From Drosophila persimilis (Eukaryota > Arthropoda > Insecta > Diptera > Drosophilidae), in the NCBI RefSeq assembly GCF_003286085.1, contig NW_020825330.1:1488001-1552000 (forward strand): 64,000 bases of DNA. The letters run 5' to 3'. The notes under the pieces are model-generated. The model was not told where the DNA came from, searched no databases, and saw only the letters and a list, made by a program, of their open reading frames with translations. Position 1 is the stretch's first letter, and each line of letters starts with the position of its first letter. Positions 46,905 to 57,919 of the stretch are shown piece by piece. Both the position numbers and the translations under genes were made by a program.

Positions 46905-47317
46905 CAGTGTGTAACTAAATTATTAGGCAAGAGGATGGAGAGCCCAGAATTGGAAACACTTTTATGGGAAGTCGTGGAGTATGCCATTGATATTCGGTTA
47001 CAGTAATCGATATATTTGTCAAAACTTATCACTCATTTATCAAAATCGATCAATAAAAATAAATAATGTGATATCGATGAATGATATCCTGAAGAACAGT
47101 CGAAATTCCATTCGCAATCGAAGCTTATCGATCATGCATACATTTGTATATGTACATTATCATCTATCAATTTATTTATCGAACTGCCTATCGACTCAGC
47201 CAGAATTCAAGTTGTAAATATATCGTCATATATCGAACACACAAACATATCGGACAGTCCTATGAAATATAAGATCATTTCCGCATGAATGTGTGACTGC
47301 GATTCTGAAACGCACTG
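46905..47317. mobile_element. MITE-like element, copy 2
   Basis: CAGTGTGT at 46905-46912 and the inverted ACGCACTG at 47310-47317 bound 413 bases. The interior is CGATA-rich with no coding frame. The right end (GCGATTCTGAAACGCACTG) resembles the right end of copy 4 (CGATTGCGAAACGCACTG), beyond the terminal 8 bases. GTGGAGTATG is shared with copy 1. Flanking bases are GA/TC rather than TA, so the edges may have decayed or extend by a base or two. Confidence 0.5.
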
Positions 47318-47333
47318 TCTTTGTAGTAGTACT

Positions 47334-47359
47334 CCCTCTCCCCCTCCCCCTCCCCCTCC
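47334..47359 (-). other. G-quadruplex-capable tract
   Basis: C3, C5, C5 and C5 runs separated by 3, 1 and 1 bases on the + strand, with a further CC. The minus strand meets the three-tetrad G4 pattern with very short loops. It starts 16 bases from the MITE-like copy 2. Confidence 0.75.
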
Positions 47360-47942
47360 GTCACCTCTGCCTCCAGTTATGGGGGGTTGGATTGTATTTG
47401 TTTATTGATTTGTAATTTAGTCGGTCTGGCCTGGCCTGGCCTCATTTCGTTAACCAATTTCCCCTCCATTGCCCCGCATCCGCATTTCCCTGCCCGCTGC
47501 CGTATCGCCGTTTCACCGTTTCCCCAGTTAACCATTTCCACAGTTAAACATTTCCCATTTCCCCATTTACATTTCTATTTTTACTTTTATTTGGCCTTTT
47601 CACTTTCATTTGGGTCTAAGTTATTAACTTTGGTTCCACCTAAGTCTCCTTACGTCTGTATCTGTATCTGTGTCTGTGTCTGTGTCTGTGCTGCCCCCCT
47701 CCGTCTCCCCGTTTCAGTGTGTCTTTCTCCCTCCTCCTCTATAGTTTGCTGAGCTTTTCACTTTTCTTTTCTTTTCTCTCTGCGTCTCCCTCCCTTCCTC
47801 CTTCGTGCCGCTGCTGCTGCTGCTAAGGCCGCCACGCCCACACGCCCACACGCCCACACGCAACTTGTTGCGCTTTTACTTTTTTCTTGGACTGTTATTT
47901 ATTTTGTTGTTTATCGTCGTGTTCCGATTTTTATCGTTTGTG

Positions 47943-47980
47943 CTAATTTGTATCTTCTCGTTGTTCCATTCCAGGTGAGT
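47943..47980 (+). promoter_or_regulatory. Recursive splice site (ratchet point) 1
   Basis: A CTAAT branch-point match at 47943-47947 (A at 47946), a pyrimidine-rich stretch, CCAG ending at 47974, then GTGAGT at 47975-47980. A complete acceptor is thus joined to a complete donor with no exon between, the known signature of Drosophila recursive splicing, where a long intron is removed stepwise. The branch A lies 28 bases from the AG, a normal distance. This places a very long + strand intron here. Confidence 0.7.
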
Positions 47981-48081
47981 AATCCATCCCGTAGCCAGTG
48001 CGCCAGGCAGCCCCTGCTGGAGTCCATACCATTCCATTCCTTCGTCCCAATAATCTTGATCTTTCGATCTCGGGTTCACGG
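47975..48081 (+). other. Possible recursive-splice exon with downstream donor
   Basis: A second donor, CACGG|GTAAGT, follows 107 bases after the ratchet-point acceptor. Many recursive sites are accompanied by a short exon that can be retained if the downstream donor is used. Whether it is ever retained cannot be told from sequence. Confidence 0.35.
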
Positions 48082-48499
48082 GTAAGTGTTCGGGCTAACG
48101 GTTATGCAAAGAACGCCAAGAAGAGAGCTCCGGCACAGTGTCCGCAGGAGAGATGCCAATGGAGATCTCCCCCCATTAATCTTCGAAAGTGTTCCTCCTG
48201 TCAGACGGGACGGCTCTTCACGGTGTGTGAGTCACACGGGTCTCACAGTCTCACAGTCTCACGATGTGGTAGAACAGACCTCTGAATCTCTCTCTCTCTC
48301 TCTTTTCGTCTTTGCCTAACTGCAATCGGCAGTCCCTCTTCTGCGCAATACGATAAGTGCGAATACACAAAAAAGATGACTCACAGATCCACATATGTAT
48401 GCGAAAGAAGAGAGATTTGCCGCTGGGTTTCCTCCCTTGGAAGAGTATATTCGGATTATCAGCAGATGGAAACTGAATATTTTGTATTTTAGAAGAAAA

Positions 48500-48745
48500 T
48501 ATATGCTTATCGATAGTCGAATCTAACGGATCGAGCTAGTAAATCAATCGAAACATATCGATAATAGTTTTTGGATTTCATTCAAGAGGAATTTTGAGCG
48601 ATAGAACCATCGATATTATTTCGATGACCAGTTATCGATCTAAAAATTATCTTTAAAAGCATTTAATTTAATTTAATGCATAAAAACGTATCTATCGAAA
48701 CATATCGATAAATTATCGGTCGCATTTATCGGTCAGTATCGTTTT
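48500..48745. repeat. CGATA/ATCGAT-rich cluster
   Basis: Dense TATCGATA-type words, including several near-palindromes (CATATCGATAA, CATCGATATT), in an AT-rich 245-base block. No MITE ends recognised. Confidence 0.6.
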
Positions 48746-49307
48746 GAAAGGGTATCAAGCATTCGTTCGGATCACACCCTCCCCCCAGATGGCGGCTGCT
48801 GTTTCTGTTTCTGTTTCTGCTGCTTTTGGCCATTTATTGCCGCCAGGGGCCTGAAAAGAACTTGGCAAATACCAAAACAACACAAATTTGTACACATGTA
48901 TCTCTCTCATCCACTGACGGCGGCTGACTCATCCATCTGACTAGAGATGTGCAACAGAAGGGGCAGCAGCGGCCGCCCCTCTGCTGCAACCTGCATGACG
49001 TCAGCCCCAGAGATGAGTCTGACTGTCGGGACCCCTGACCTGTGCCTCTGCAACGTACATAGCCCTTTTGCACAGTTTTTGATTCGAAAAACATTGTTGT
49101 ATCTTTTGTATGTTTGATTTTGGTGACCCCACCCTCTCTCCCTCTCCCTCTCCCTCTCTCTTTGTCGCGGTCGCTGGAATATTAGTTCACAGATTGCCTT
49201 TCACTTTTATCATTTGATTTGGGTTTTGCATTTGAGATACAATGGTTGTCGATTCCAATCCATTCAATGGTCAACCGCTGCTGCGGCGGCTGCTCCTGAA
49301 CCTCGAA

Positions 49308-49346
49308 CCCCGCACCCCGAACCCCGAACCCCGAATCCCGAACCCC
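49308..49346 (-). other. G-quadruplex-capable tract (GGGGTTC units)
   Basis: C4 runs at 49308, 49315, 49322, 49329 and 49343 and a C3 run at 49337 on the + strand, in 7-base CGAACCC-type units. The minus strand has five G4 runs with mainly 3-base loops. Confidence 0.85.
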
Positions 49347-49852
49347 GTTCCTTCGTTATTGTGCAATCTCTGTGGGGCAGAGAGGTTCAGTCAACTTTGA
49401 CCCTCAACCTCGCCAACCACCAACACCAGAAAAAAAGAAATCCACCATCAACGCACTCGGGCCGAAGGTCGCACTCGTACTACCTCTCCCACTTTGTCGT
49501 CATCGGCCATCGGCCATCGGCCATCGATCATTTGGCAATCGTCAATCGATCTTATCAATAGACGAATGGTTCGATGCCCCACAATCGAAGAAGAGCCGGC
49601 GACGAGCCACACACGAAACGTGTTCATAATTTGTCAAATAAACGTGGCGGACAAGAGCCAACTGGCACAGTGGAACGAGGAACGAGGATCGGGGAACGAG
49701 GAATGGAACCTTCAGAGAAGGCGTCTCCTTGGAGGACTGATGAGCGAGGAGGGGAGGAGATCCTCAAGCGAGACGTCACAGTGATTCGAGTGCCAATCGA
49801 ATATCAAGTGTCCACGATGATTTCTGGCACCACTGTGCCGGAATCGGGATGT

Positions 49853-49880
49853 GGGGCTATGGGGATATGGGGATATGGGG
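49853..49880 (+). other. G-quadruplex-capable tract (GGGGATAT units)
   Basis: Four GGGG runs at 49853, 49861, 49869 and 49877 separated by 4-base loops (CTAT, ATAT, ATAT). A regular four-tetrad pattern on the + strand. Confidence 0.85.
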
Positions 49881-50482
49881 CTGGCTGCCAACCAATTTTC
49901 GTTTGCCCGTCAGCTGTCGCCGGTTTCTTGAACTCTCGCGCCTCGAATGTCGCCTCGCTTGTTCTCTGCTCGTCAAAACTTAATTGGGCATTCGGCGGCT
50001 TCCCACGCCACAGGCCACAGCATCCACTCGGAAGAAAAAGCACCCAAAATCGCCACCCACTGAGCCGCAGCTCCCCCCCTTCCCTGTCCCGTCCCTGTCT
50101 CCTTCGGTAAATGAAAATTAAATATCATTTAATGCAAACAAAAATAAGAAAAATACGTTTAAATACCCCACATTTATGGCGTTTTTTTTGTATTTTTTTC
50201 TGTGGATTGCCTTGAACCTTTAAGCACAAAAAATACTTTTTATTTGGCAGTTTGTTGCTCTCTCTCTCCGTCTCGCCAGATAGCCATCTATCTCTGTTCT
50301 TGCCTCTTCGTCTTTAGGCGATTCCCGGAAGTCCAAATGTTCTTTTCCTCTTCGTCTCCCTCTGGTTTTCGTTCGTTTTCATAGCTTTTTAAATGGTGCA
50401 AAATTGTGATGATTATCCATTATACGTATACACATATTTTGTTTATATATTGTGCACAATATTCTCCCCCCGAATGCCGATT

Positions 50483-50515
50483 CCCATTACCATTCCCATT
50501 CCCATTCCCATTCCC
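50483..50515 (-). other. (GGGAAT)n G-quadruplex-capable tract
   Basis: CCC runs at 50483, 50495, 50501, 50507 and 50513, mostly 3 bases apart (ATT). Three-tetrad G4 pattern on the minus strand. Confidence 0.75.
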
Positions 50516-50708
50516 ATATGTGTTATTGTTTCTTTCTCGCGGGGTTCTATATTGTTTATGTTAATTTCGATCCATGATTTTTCGTATCATTTTCGTGGCG
50601 CTGCTTTTCGATTTGGTGTCTGCTGCAATCGACAAGTGACTTTAATTGGCTTGAACTTGCCCCCGAGAGAGGTGCCCCCCACGTGGGCTGTTGGCTCTTT
50701 TCGCCGGA

Positions 50709-51127
50709 CAGTGCGGTACACAGATGTAGGGAAAGACAAAGTCTGGGGTCTGCTCTAATAAATGCAGAAACTTTGATTCCATCACTGGAAATAGTTAATG
50801 AACGATCGATATAATCAAAGCTCGTATCGTCTTGTCGAGACGAGTTGTCGATCATGTTATTATTATTTCGTACAATTCTTTAAGTTCAATATGTAGTTAT
50901 CGAAGTTATCGATAATCCACCATGTGAATCCATCGATTTTTGTAACATTTTTCGATTTCAAGAGCATCAAACGGATGTCGATTCGATTACAGGCGTTAAT
51001 GATCAATGATCAATAACTGATTGAACTATCGATAAGAGTTAAGGAACCCCAGAGAGTGACGCTTTCCAAAGGGTAGGCATTTCATTCGTGTAATAGCTGG
51101 TAGCCTTACACCCCCTGGTACGCACTG
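50709..51127. mobile_element. MITE-like element, copy 3
   Basis: CAGTGCGG at 50709-50716 and the inverted ACGCACTG at 51120-51127 bound 419 bases with a CGATA/ATCGAT-rich, non-coding core. The right end is followed by TA. Length and structure match copies 1 and 2, while core sequences have diverged strongly. Confidence 0.5.
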
Positions 51128-54100
51128 TACACTGCTCGTAATATTTTTACGGCCGTCGTACGTGCGTGCTCGTGTGCGACTCGGCAAAGTGTTTTATGCA
51201 GTAAATTGTCGGAATAACGATTGCTCTGTGCAGAGGCTCTGCCTCTGCTGTTGACTAAATTGTTGCCCATACGAAATGCTCAAGAATTACTCGTTTATAC
51301 TTTTTCATCTATGATTTCTTCCATCATCTACAGATGTGTATCTTTGCATCTGCACATCTGCGTATTTGTATGTGTATCTGTATCTGTATCTGTCTCTGAA
51401 TCGCTTCTATGTATGGACAAGCGCTCCAGCTGTATGTTAATTTGCTTCACTTTTCTGACTCTGTCTCTGGGTCTGGCTCTGGCTCTGCTCTGTCTCTGCT
51501 TCTGCCTCTCCCTTTGTTTTGTCGCATTTTGCCATTTCATAAAATTTCATAAATTATTGCACAATTAACCTTGAACGTTGAGCAGAGCAGAGCAGAGCGA
51601 TACATACGCGTAAATGTATCTACGTATCTGTTTATCTGTGTATCTGTGCATCTGTGTGTGTGTGTGTGTGTTTCCCTTTTTAAGTTCTTGCTGGGTGACT
51701 AGGCACCTCGGAAGCGATCTGTGGTCTCTGGTCTCCGGTCTCCGGTCTCCGGTCTGTGGGGATCTCTCTGTGAACTCTGCGTTGGCCTGCGCCAACTCTC
51801 GTTCTCGTTCTCGTTCTCGCTCTCGCTCTCCCTCTCGCTCGATCCCTCTCGCCCCCAGGCACATCGACACATCGACACATCGACGGTCGGAAGATAACCC
51901 ATTTGACACTCGACTTTATGACAGTTTTGCGACTCATTTAAAGCGTATTAAGTTCTTGCCTTGCCTTCCTTCTCTTTCGTTCATTTGGTGTTTTTTTGCT
52001 CACATTTTCTCATTATTACTCGTATTATTTGTCTTTTTCGTTTTGTTCTTGGGAACGCAGGAGGCTGTCTGTCGTTCTGGTCAGGGCCTAATGTCGCGGC
52101 GGCCTTTCTCATCGCCGGACAGAGTGCTCTGGCTAATGTTTCCGAATCGCAATCGGAATAGGAATCGGAGGTGCGGGCTTGAAGGTCTCTTGGGACAGAA
52201 GGAAGCACCGATTGTTCCCAAAAATCGCATCAGACATGTGTGTTCCCCTTTGTTTCCGCATTGCTGTTGATTCCATGTGGAAAAGTGGGTTTCCTATGGG
52301 CGTCTATAGGCATACGACACTTGAAACAGAACTCGGTATTGTTTTGTCTTATCAGCATCGAGAGAATATATGTATGCATTTAATGTGTTTCTCTCTCTCT
52401 CTCGCTCGCACTGTCTCTCTGTTTCTGTCAGTGCGAATTCGTCAGAGGAATCTATTTTGTAATTATTTATTTGGAATGGCATGCCTTAAAATCACATTAA
52501 AAAATAATCCAATATGTGTCTTATTTTGTATCGATAAGTGACGAGATCCAGGAGGTCCATCCCTCCAGGTGGGCATCTACGATGAGGAAACGATGTGGGC
52601 CACAGTCTGTCGAAGATTTATCTCCCAGAATTCCAAATAAAATTTGGCCCAAACGCACAAATAGGCATATCCATGGTGCCTTGTTCCTTGGCCAGTCATT
52701 GGCGGCATGTTGATCTTGAAGGCCATTAACGATCATCGCCGTGAGGCTTGACCTTCGAATGTCCATGAAGGGAATATTTTGGATTGAATAAACGAGTATG
52801 TACTGGTCAGCGGAGTGTTTAAATGTTGACTGAAGGCGTGACGATCCTTTCAATAATAAACCATAATAATCTCAGGGTAACTAAATGACTCTGCACATGG
52901 AGGATCTTTTGGCCGCCCTGCCTTCCAGGAGGGCGTCCTTTGGCGCTGCCACCTTTTCAGATTTCTGTACGGCTTGAAGTTGGTTGCGTTTGCGGTTGCG
53001 CCCAGCCTTTTCGTGGAGTGTTTCTGGAGTCTTTTGCCTGGAGTCTGGCCCTTTCTCCGTGTTTGGTTAGATAACTCATCTATATTTATGGCCCAGAGAT
53101 CTTAATTAGATCTACTAACAAATCACTCTCTACCGCGGCCAACGCAACTGGGAAACTTTTGCCTTTTTCTTTTCTCTTTGCCCCCGACTCGACTGCAATG
53201 ATTGATCGACTTTCTGAATGGAGCGAGGCATTTCAAAAGATCTCTGCTAATTAGTGTCTGCCACAGATAGAGAGCGGAGTTGCACAACTTGCGGCAGGAG
53301 GAAAACTGTATCTCTCTAATGGCCGGCAGGCCGAGGCAGGCAGAGAGATCCGCGGCAGTTTTTGGATGCGAATATTCAATTTATTCTCCGAGGAGTTCTG
53401 CTCTCGACATTTTCCATTAGTAAATACTCTCTGTTCTCTCTCGTTTTCTCTCTGGCTGGGGGGCCTGCAAGGGCTTCCTGGGACTGGGGTTTCGTGTAAT
53501 TGAGAATGCTTCTGGCTCGAAGCGCGCAAAAATCTGCATATAATTGGTCACGAATGGGGAAAGGTACAGCGTGGAGGGTGGAGGGTGGAGACTGGAGAGT
53601 GGGGGTGGGGGTGGGGGTCGAGTGGTGGACACGCTTGGTTAGTGCTCCCAGAACATCCTTTGAAGCGGAGTTCCGTTCCACAACCTTCACCCACACAGCA
53701 CACAGCACACAGCACAGCCCACACCCCACATCCCTCCCTTTGGAAACAATCGACCGACTCCCTTGCCCCCAATATGAATGGCTGCTGCACCCATACAGAT
53801 TTGCCCTCAAAAGGTCCGGAATGTGAAATAAATTGCATTTTGCCGCCAAAACAATTGAAGACTGAACCCCCGAACAAAAATTTGGACAAAAATTTGATTT
53901 GCAATCAACGAACCCCAATAGATCTCGAAACTCGACGGGGAGTCCACTCCACTCCACTCCATGCCACACACAGGTGCACAAACTGTGACAATGGATTGGA
54001 GTTTCGCTTCGCTTTTGGGCTACGGTGTTTCGGTGTTTCGGTTTCAATTTCAGTTTTGGCTTCAGGCTTCTTCTTTGACTTGAACTTGAATGGATCGGAT

Positions 54101-54297
54101 CTGTGGTGGAGAGCGCGCCAGCCAGCGGTTGTGTCAATTATTGGACCTGCAAGTGCGTAAGAGTATCTCTTTAGTAAGCAAACATCTGCAACATCATCAT
54201 CGTCATCGCCATCGCCATCGCCAAAGTTTGTTTCGGATTGAACCCCAACTGCGTGCATGAGCCGCTGAGTCGCCGAGCCGCCGAAGGGCAAACTTGC

Positions 54298-54305
54298 TAT
54301 AAAAG
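54298..54305 (+). promoter_or_regulatory. Candidate TATA box of an alternative promoter
   Basis: CTATAAAAG matches the TATA consensus. The sequence after about 54345 is A-rich and CAA-rich with little T, like a Drosophila 5'UTR. No good initiator is seen at +30, the nearest being TCAAAT at 54319, which is too close. Confidence 0.3.
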
Positions 54306-54324
54306 TCACGTCCTTGACTCAAAT

Positions 54325-54456
54325 ATACAATATTCGCGGGGCTCTCTCAAGCGACAAAGAAATACAACATACGACAACAAACAACAAAATTAACATTAAC
54401 AACAAACAAAAACAAAAACAAAAACAGAAAACAGAAACCAAAAGGCAACTGTGGAG
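54325..54456 (+). other. Candidate UTR-like exon ending at a GC donor
   Basis: A-rich, CAACAA/AAAACA-rich stretch ending at GAG|GCAAGT (54456/54457), a perfect match to the rarer GC-type splice donor. An ordinary GT alternative, GAG|GTGCGG at 54472/54473, is also available. The start is approximate. This would be an alternative first exon inside the presumed giant intron. Confidence 0.25.
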
Positions 54457-56173
54457 GCAAGTGATGTTCGAGGTGCGGAAAACACTCGCGAAAAGTTGGT
54501 TCAAGTCTGTTCTACTATTTAAGATGGGGTGCTGGTTGTAGAGGAAACCCTCCCCCCTCATAGGTAGGACTTTACACTCCTTAAGTGGCATTCGTTCGAA
54601 TAAGAGGAGATTTGGTTATTTCCGTCACGGATTTAAATGGTTTATTCCTACTGTTTCCATGTTGTATGACTGTACCACTAGCGCCAGCCTCTGAGCCCAA
54701 GTGTCCCATTTAGGAACACTAAGAATGGAACCTTGGGAGCAGCCACCACTTGGGAACCCTAGGAATGGAACACTCCCCACAGGGGCTCCACAGAGAGGCA
54801 GTATACCAATCCAGCAGTGCAATCTCTCTTCCCTCCTTTTCAATTCCATTCGTGCCTATAAGGGGGTACAACATCGAAATTCAATGCTGGCACGGTGGCC
54901 GGACAGGGGATCTATCAGAGATCCACTTGAAGATCTTGTGATTAAAGTAATCAGTTTTTCTCTGCCTCTGAGTCTTCTCCGTTCTTCTGTTATCATTTGC
55001 CATTTGTTTAATTCTCCTCTTTCTTGCTTCTCTTCTGTTGTCGTTCATTCTCTTTCCATTCTCCCACACTTTCGTTTCTTCGTTCGCTTAACCGTTAGTT
55101 GCCCTGTGACTCATTTCATTGACGAAATCAACGCGGGATTCCATCCCATCCGATCCGAACGATCTCGTCCCAGCAGAATTCTGTGGAACTAAGTCGTGGA
55201 GTTCTGTCGAATCACCACCTCCCCCCCCACCATCCCCGGCCCTCCCGCTTTGTATTATGGATTCCCCTGTTCTCTTCTGTTCTGTTCTGTTATTTCTCCC
55301 TTCGTTTTTTCGCTTTCGCAGAATTTTGTTTTCATTTATTTATTTTGCTGATTCTGATATAATGGAAGAAGAACGGAGCATGAGAGGGAGGGGCAGGGGT
55401 CACAGCCATTGACCCTCGGCTGCGCAGAAAGGGTGCTGCCGCTGCGCCGGGGAAGCGATCATTCAGCCATCGCTCCTGGGGCCTGGGATTGGATGAAAGG
55501 AAGCTAAAGAAGGGAGACAAGTGCTCGTGTTAGCCTCTCTTGTCCTTTGGACAAACTGTCTTTCTGTCCCTCTGTGGAGGAGCTGCCAGTCTGCCTGCTT
55601 TGGCTAATCAAATTGCTTGTGACGCAATCTGGCATCCCCCACAGGCTCCACAGCCACAGCCACAGCCACACCCACTCGCCCGAGCCTGTGGCCCACCACA
55701 AAGCCCCCTCCCAAACGCTCCTCTTAAGCTGGCCGCGAGTGTAACATCAACTAAATTAATGTAAATTGAATGACACGCAATGGGGCCCGCAAAGCACTCG
55801 ACCCGGAGTTGGAGTGGAAGTTGGCGGGAGGGAGGGGGGAGGGAGAGTGTTCTCCTCCTCTGCTCTACTGTACTCTACTCCACCGTTCATCCTGTCTTCG
55901 AGCCCATCCCGTCGAGAGAGAGAGAGAGATTCCATAAGGAACGGCAGGAACTCTGGGGAGCAGAGAGAGTGGAGCAAATTAAATTTATTTTGCCGCCTGT
56001 ACCCACCCTCCGAGACCGCCACAAACCCCCCTTCATCTCGCTTGCACGCTAGGATTCGGCAACGGCTTTTCGATGCTTTGTTCTCGTCAACCTAGACTCC
56101 TTCTCTCTTGTCTCGTTCTTCTGCTTCTCCCTCTCTGCCTCGTCAACGGAACAGACTTCCTGCCTAAATCCCC

Positions 56174-56220
56174 CTCCTCTCCTCTCCTCTCCTCTCCTCT
56201 CCTCTCCTCTCCTCTCCTCT
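56174..56220. repeat. CTCCT pentanucleotide repeat
   Basis: Nine tandem CTCCT units. A homopurine-homopyrimidine tract that could form triplex DNA. Confidence 0.9.
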
Positions 56221-57601
56221 TCTTCTGCCGCGTGCCGCGTGCCCGCAAGATGCGTTTCTGTAAGGTGGAAGAAGCACTTCATCGATTCCGATATAAAATA
56301 TCGATGTATAGGTCTAAGAGTCCATTCACTTATGGGAGCTTTTGGTAGCAGGGGTATTCGTTCTACAAAGAGATTTATTCCCAGAAATACGCGCCCTCAC
56401 CTTTTCCTTCGTCCTTGTTCCTCTTCCTGTGGATACGTGCGTGCGGCGGCTCTCCTTCGCTTCCATCCATCCGTCTATCCGTCTATCCGTCCGTCCGTCG
56501 TTCTCTGACTTTGAATATGCTAATGAGCGTTTAATTGGCTGTCGTAGTCGCTGCTAGCATCGGACTTTGGCTGTCTGTCCTGTCGTCTGTGTGAAATAAA
56601 CCGTAAACGCTTAAAATTCACTTTCAACTTTGGGGCTTCCTCCGGTGCTCCTCCTCCCCGGCTGCTGCGGCGACCTTTAGTAGCTACTAAATTAGAATTT
56701 AATTTGAATATTGTCTTTGGCATCGTTAAGTCTGGCACTGGCACTGGCACTGGCACGCCCCTGCGGCCCGGGCCCGCGGAATCGTTGTGTAATTGTTGTA
56801 AATGCTCCGAACTTCTGGCTGTATCTGTGTATCTGTGCATCTGTATCTGCGAGGGAGCTAGGCGTGTATCTGTAGCGACAGATGCTTTGAAAAAGATACA
56901 AAAAGATAGACGCCAAAGAATGGAATAGCCACCATTTATGAGATACTTATTTAGCAAGCAATCTCCCACCGAGGGGTAGATGTTTCCTGAGATACGACAC
57001 CGACAGGTGGTACTATTTTTTGCATCCTCTTATCGGTACGTTCCCATCTTTGAGTACGGAAACCGGAAAGATATGGAAATGCATAGACACTGCAGTACAG
57101 ATACAGATACTCCCAGTTACATCTGGTCATCACCTCTGAGGAGATGCTAATGGTATCCCCAACGACTGTCAGATGCTTGTCCCAGAGGTTCTATCTGGAA
57201 AGTATCTAGAGCGATCGAAAGACAGCCAGACTTCACTGCCGTGCCAAGGCATTTCCTCAACTGAGCGCCGATCGGCGATCAATCAACATCGAAATTGAGC
57301 TCAATTGCAGCTCGGGAAACAGGCCCAATCGATATGTATCGCAGTAGCTTTTGCTCATTGAATGTCAAGTTTACAATCATTTAACCCGTATGTTTCGCAA
57401 TTAATTCTGTATCTGCTGTACTCGTATCTGTGTATCTGTATTTTATGACAGCAAAAAACTCTCAATGTCAATGTCGGGGGCGTCTCCGGCGTTCTTGAGA
57501 CGCTCGGACTCCCTCTCACATCCGTGGGAGTCTGTCTCTCGGCAAATAAATAAAATATTTATTTATTCATTGCTATTATTGCTTTTTTAACAACAATCGA
57601 A

Positions 57602-57634
57602 TGGCGCTGGAGTGGCGCTGGAGTGGCGCTGGAG
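57602..57634. repeat. TGGCGCTGGAG undecamer repeat
   Basis: Three perfect tandem units. Confidence 0.85.
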
Positions 57635-57809
57635 TGGAGTGGAGTTGTAAAAAGTGTTGTTCGAAAACGAAACTAAAGTCCAATCCGAAATGCAATTTGT
57701 CAACGCTGCACGGCTGAGAAGTGATTAATTTTTGGCCGGTTAGTGGCCGGGCGATGGTTTATTTATAGCCTGGCCTAGTGTTAACCCGACGTTCAGTGGG
57801 TGCCCTGTA

Positions 57810-57919
57810 CAGTGCGTGTCATAGCAGGGGACACTCGGAGAGAAGAGCCCTGATGGAGGGGCGCCTTTTGTTTCTCCGAGTGTAGACATTCGTGAGTATT
57901 TCGATTGCGAAACGCACTG
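57810..57919. mobile_element. Short foldback MITE-like element, copy 4
   Basis: CAGTGCGT at 57810 and the inverted ACGCACTG at 57912-57919, both flanked by TA, so the perfect inverted repeat is 11 bases (57807-57817 with 57912-57922). A second perfect 11-base inverted pair lies inside: ACACTCGGAGA at 57831-57841 with TCTCCGAGTGT at 57873-57883. At 110 bp it lacks the CGATA-rich core of the longer copies and looks like an internally deleted form. TA flanks on both sides support a Tc1/mariner-type duplication. Confidence 0.55.

Larger units (their letters stand above)
31615..47974 (+). other. Presumed giant intron, segment before the first ratchet point
   Basis: No coding exon recognised in 16 kb. 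If the donor at 31615 is real, this is the first part of a recursively spliced intron. Contents listed separately: an 18-base motif repeated in both orientations, microsatellites, CGATA clusters, a degenerate AATACTAGAA region and one MITE-like element. Confidence 0.45.

Noticed and set aside
51614..52270. 218-codon frame on the + strand
   Set aside because: Built on TCTGTG and CTCTCG repeats (Cys/Val and Ser/Arg runs); no protein-like segment.
53376..54137. 253-codon frame on the minus strand
   Set aside because: Composition follows simple repeats (TPTPTPT, KPKLKLKPK), no domain, and an overlapping + frame is equally open.
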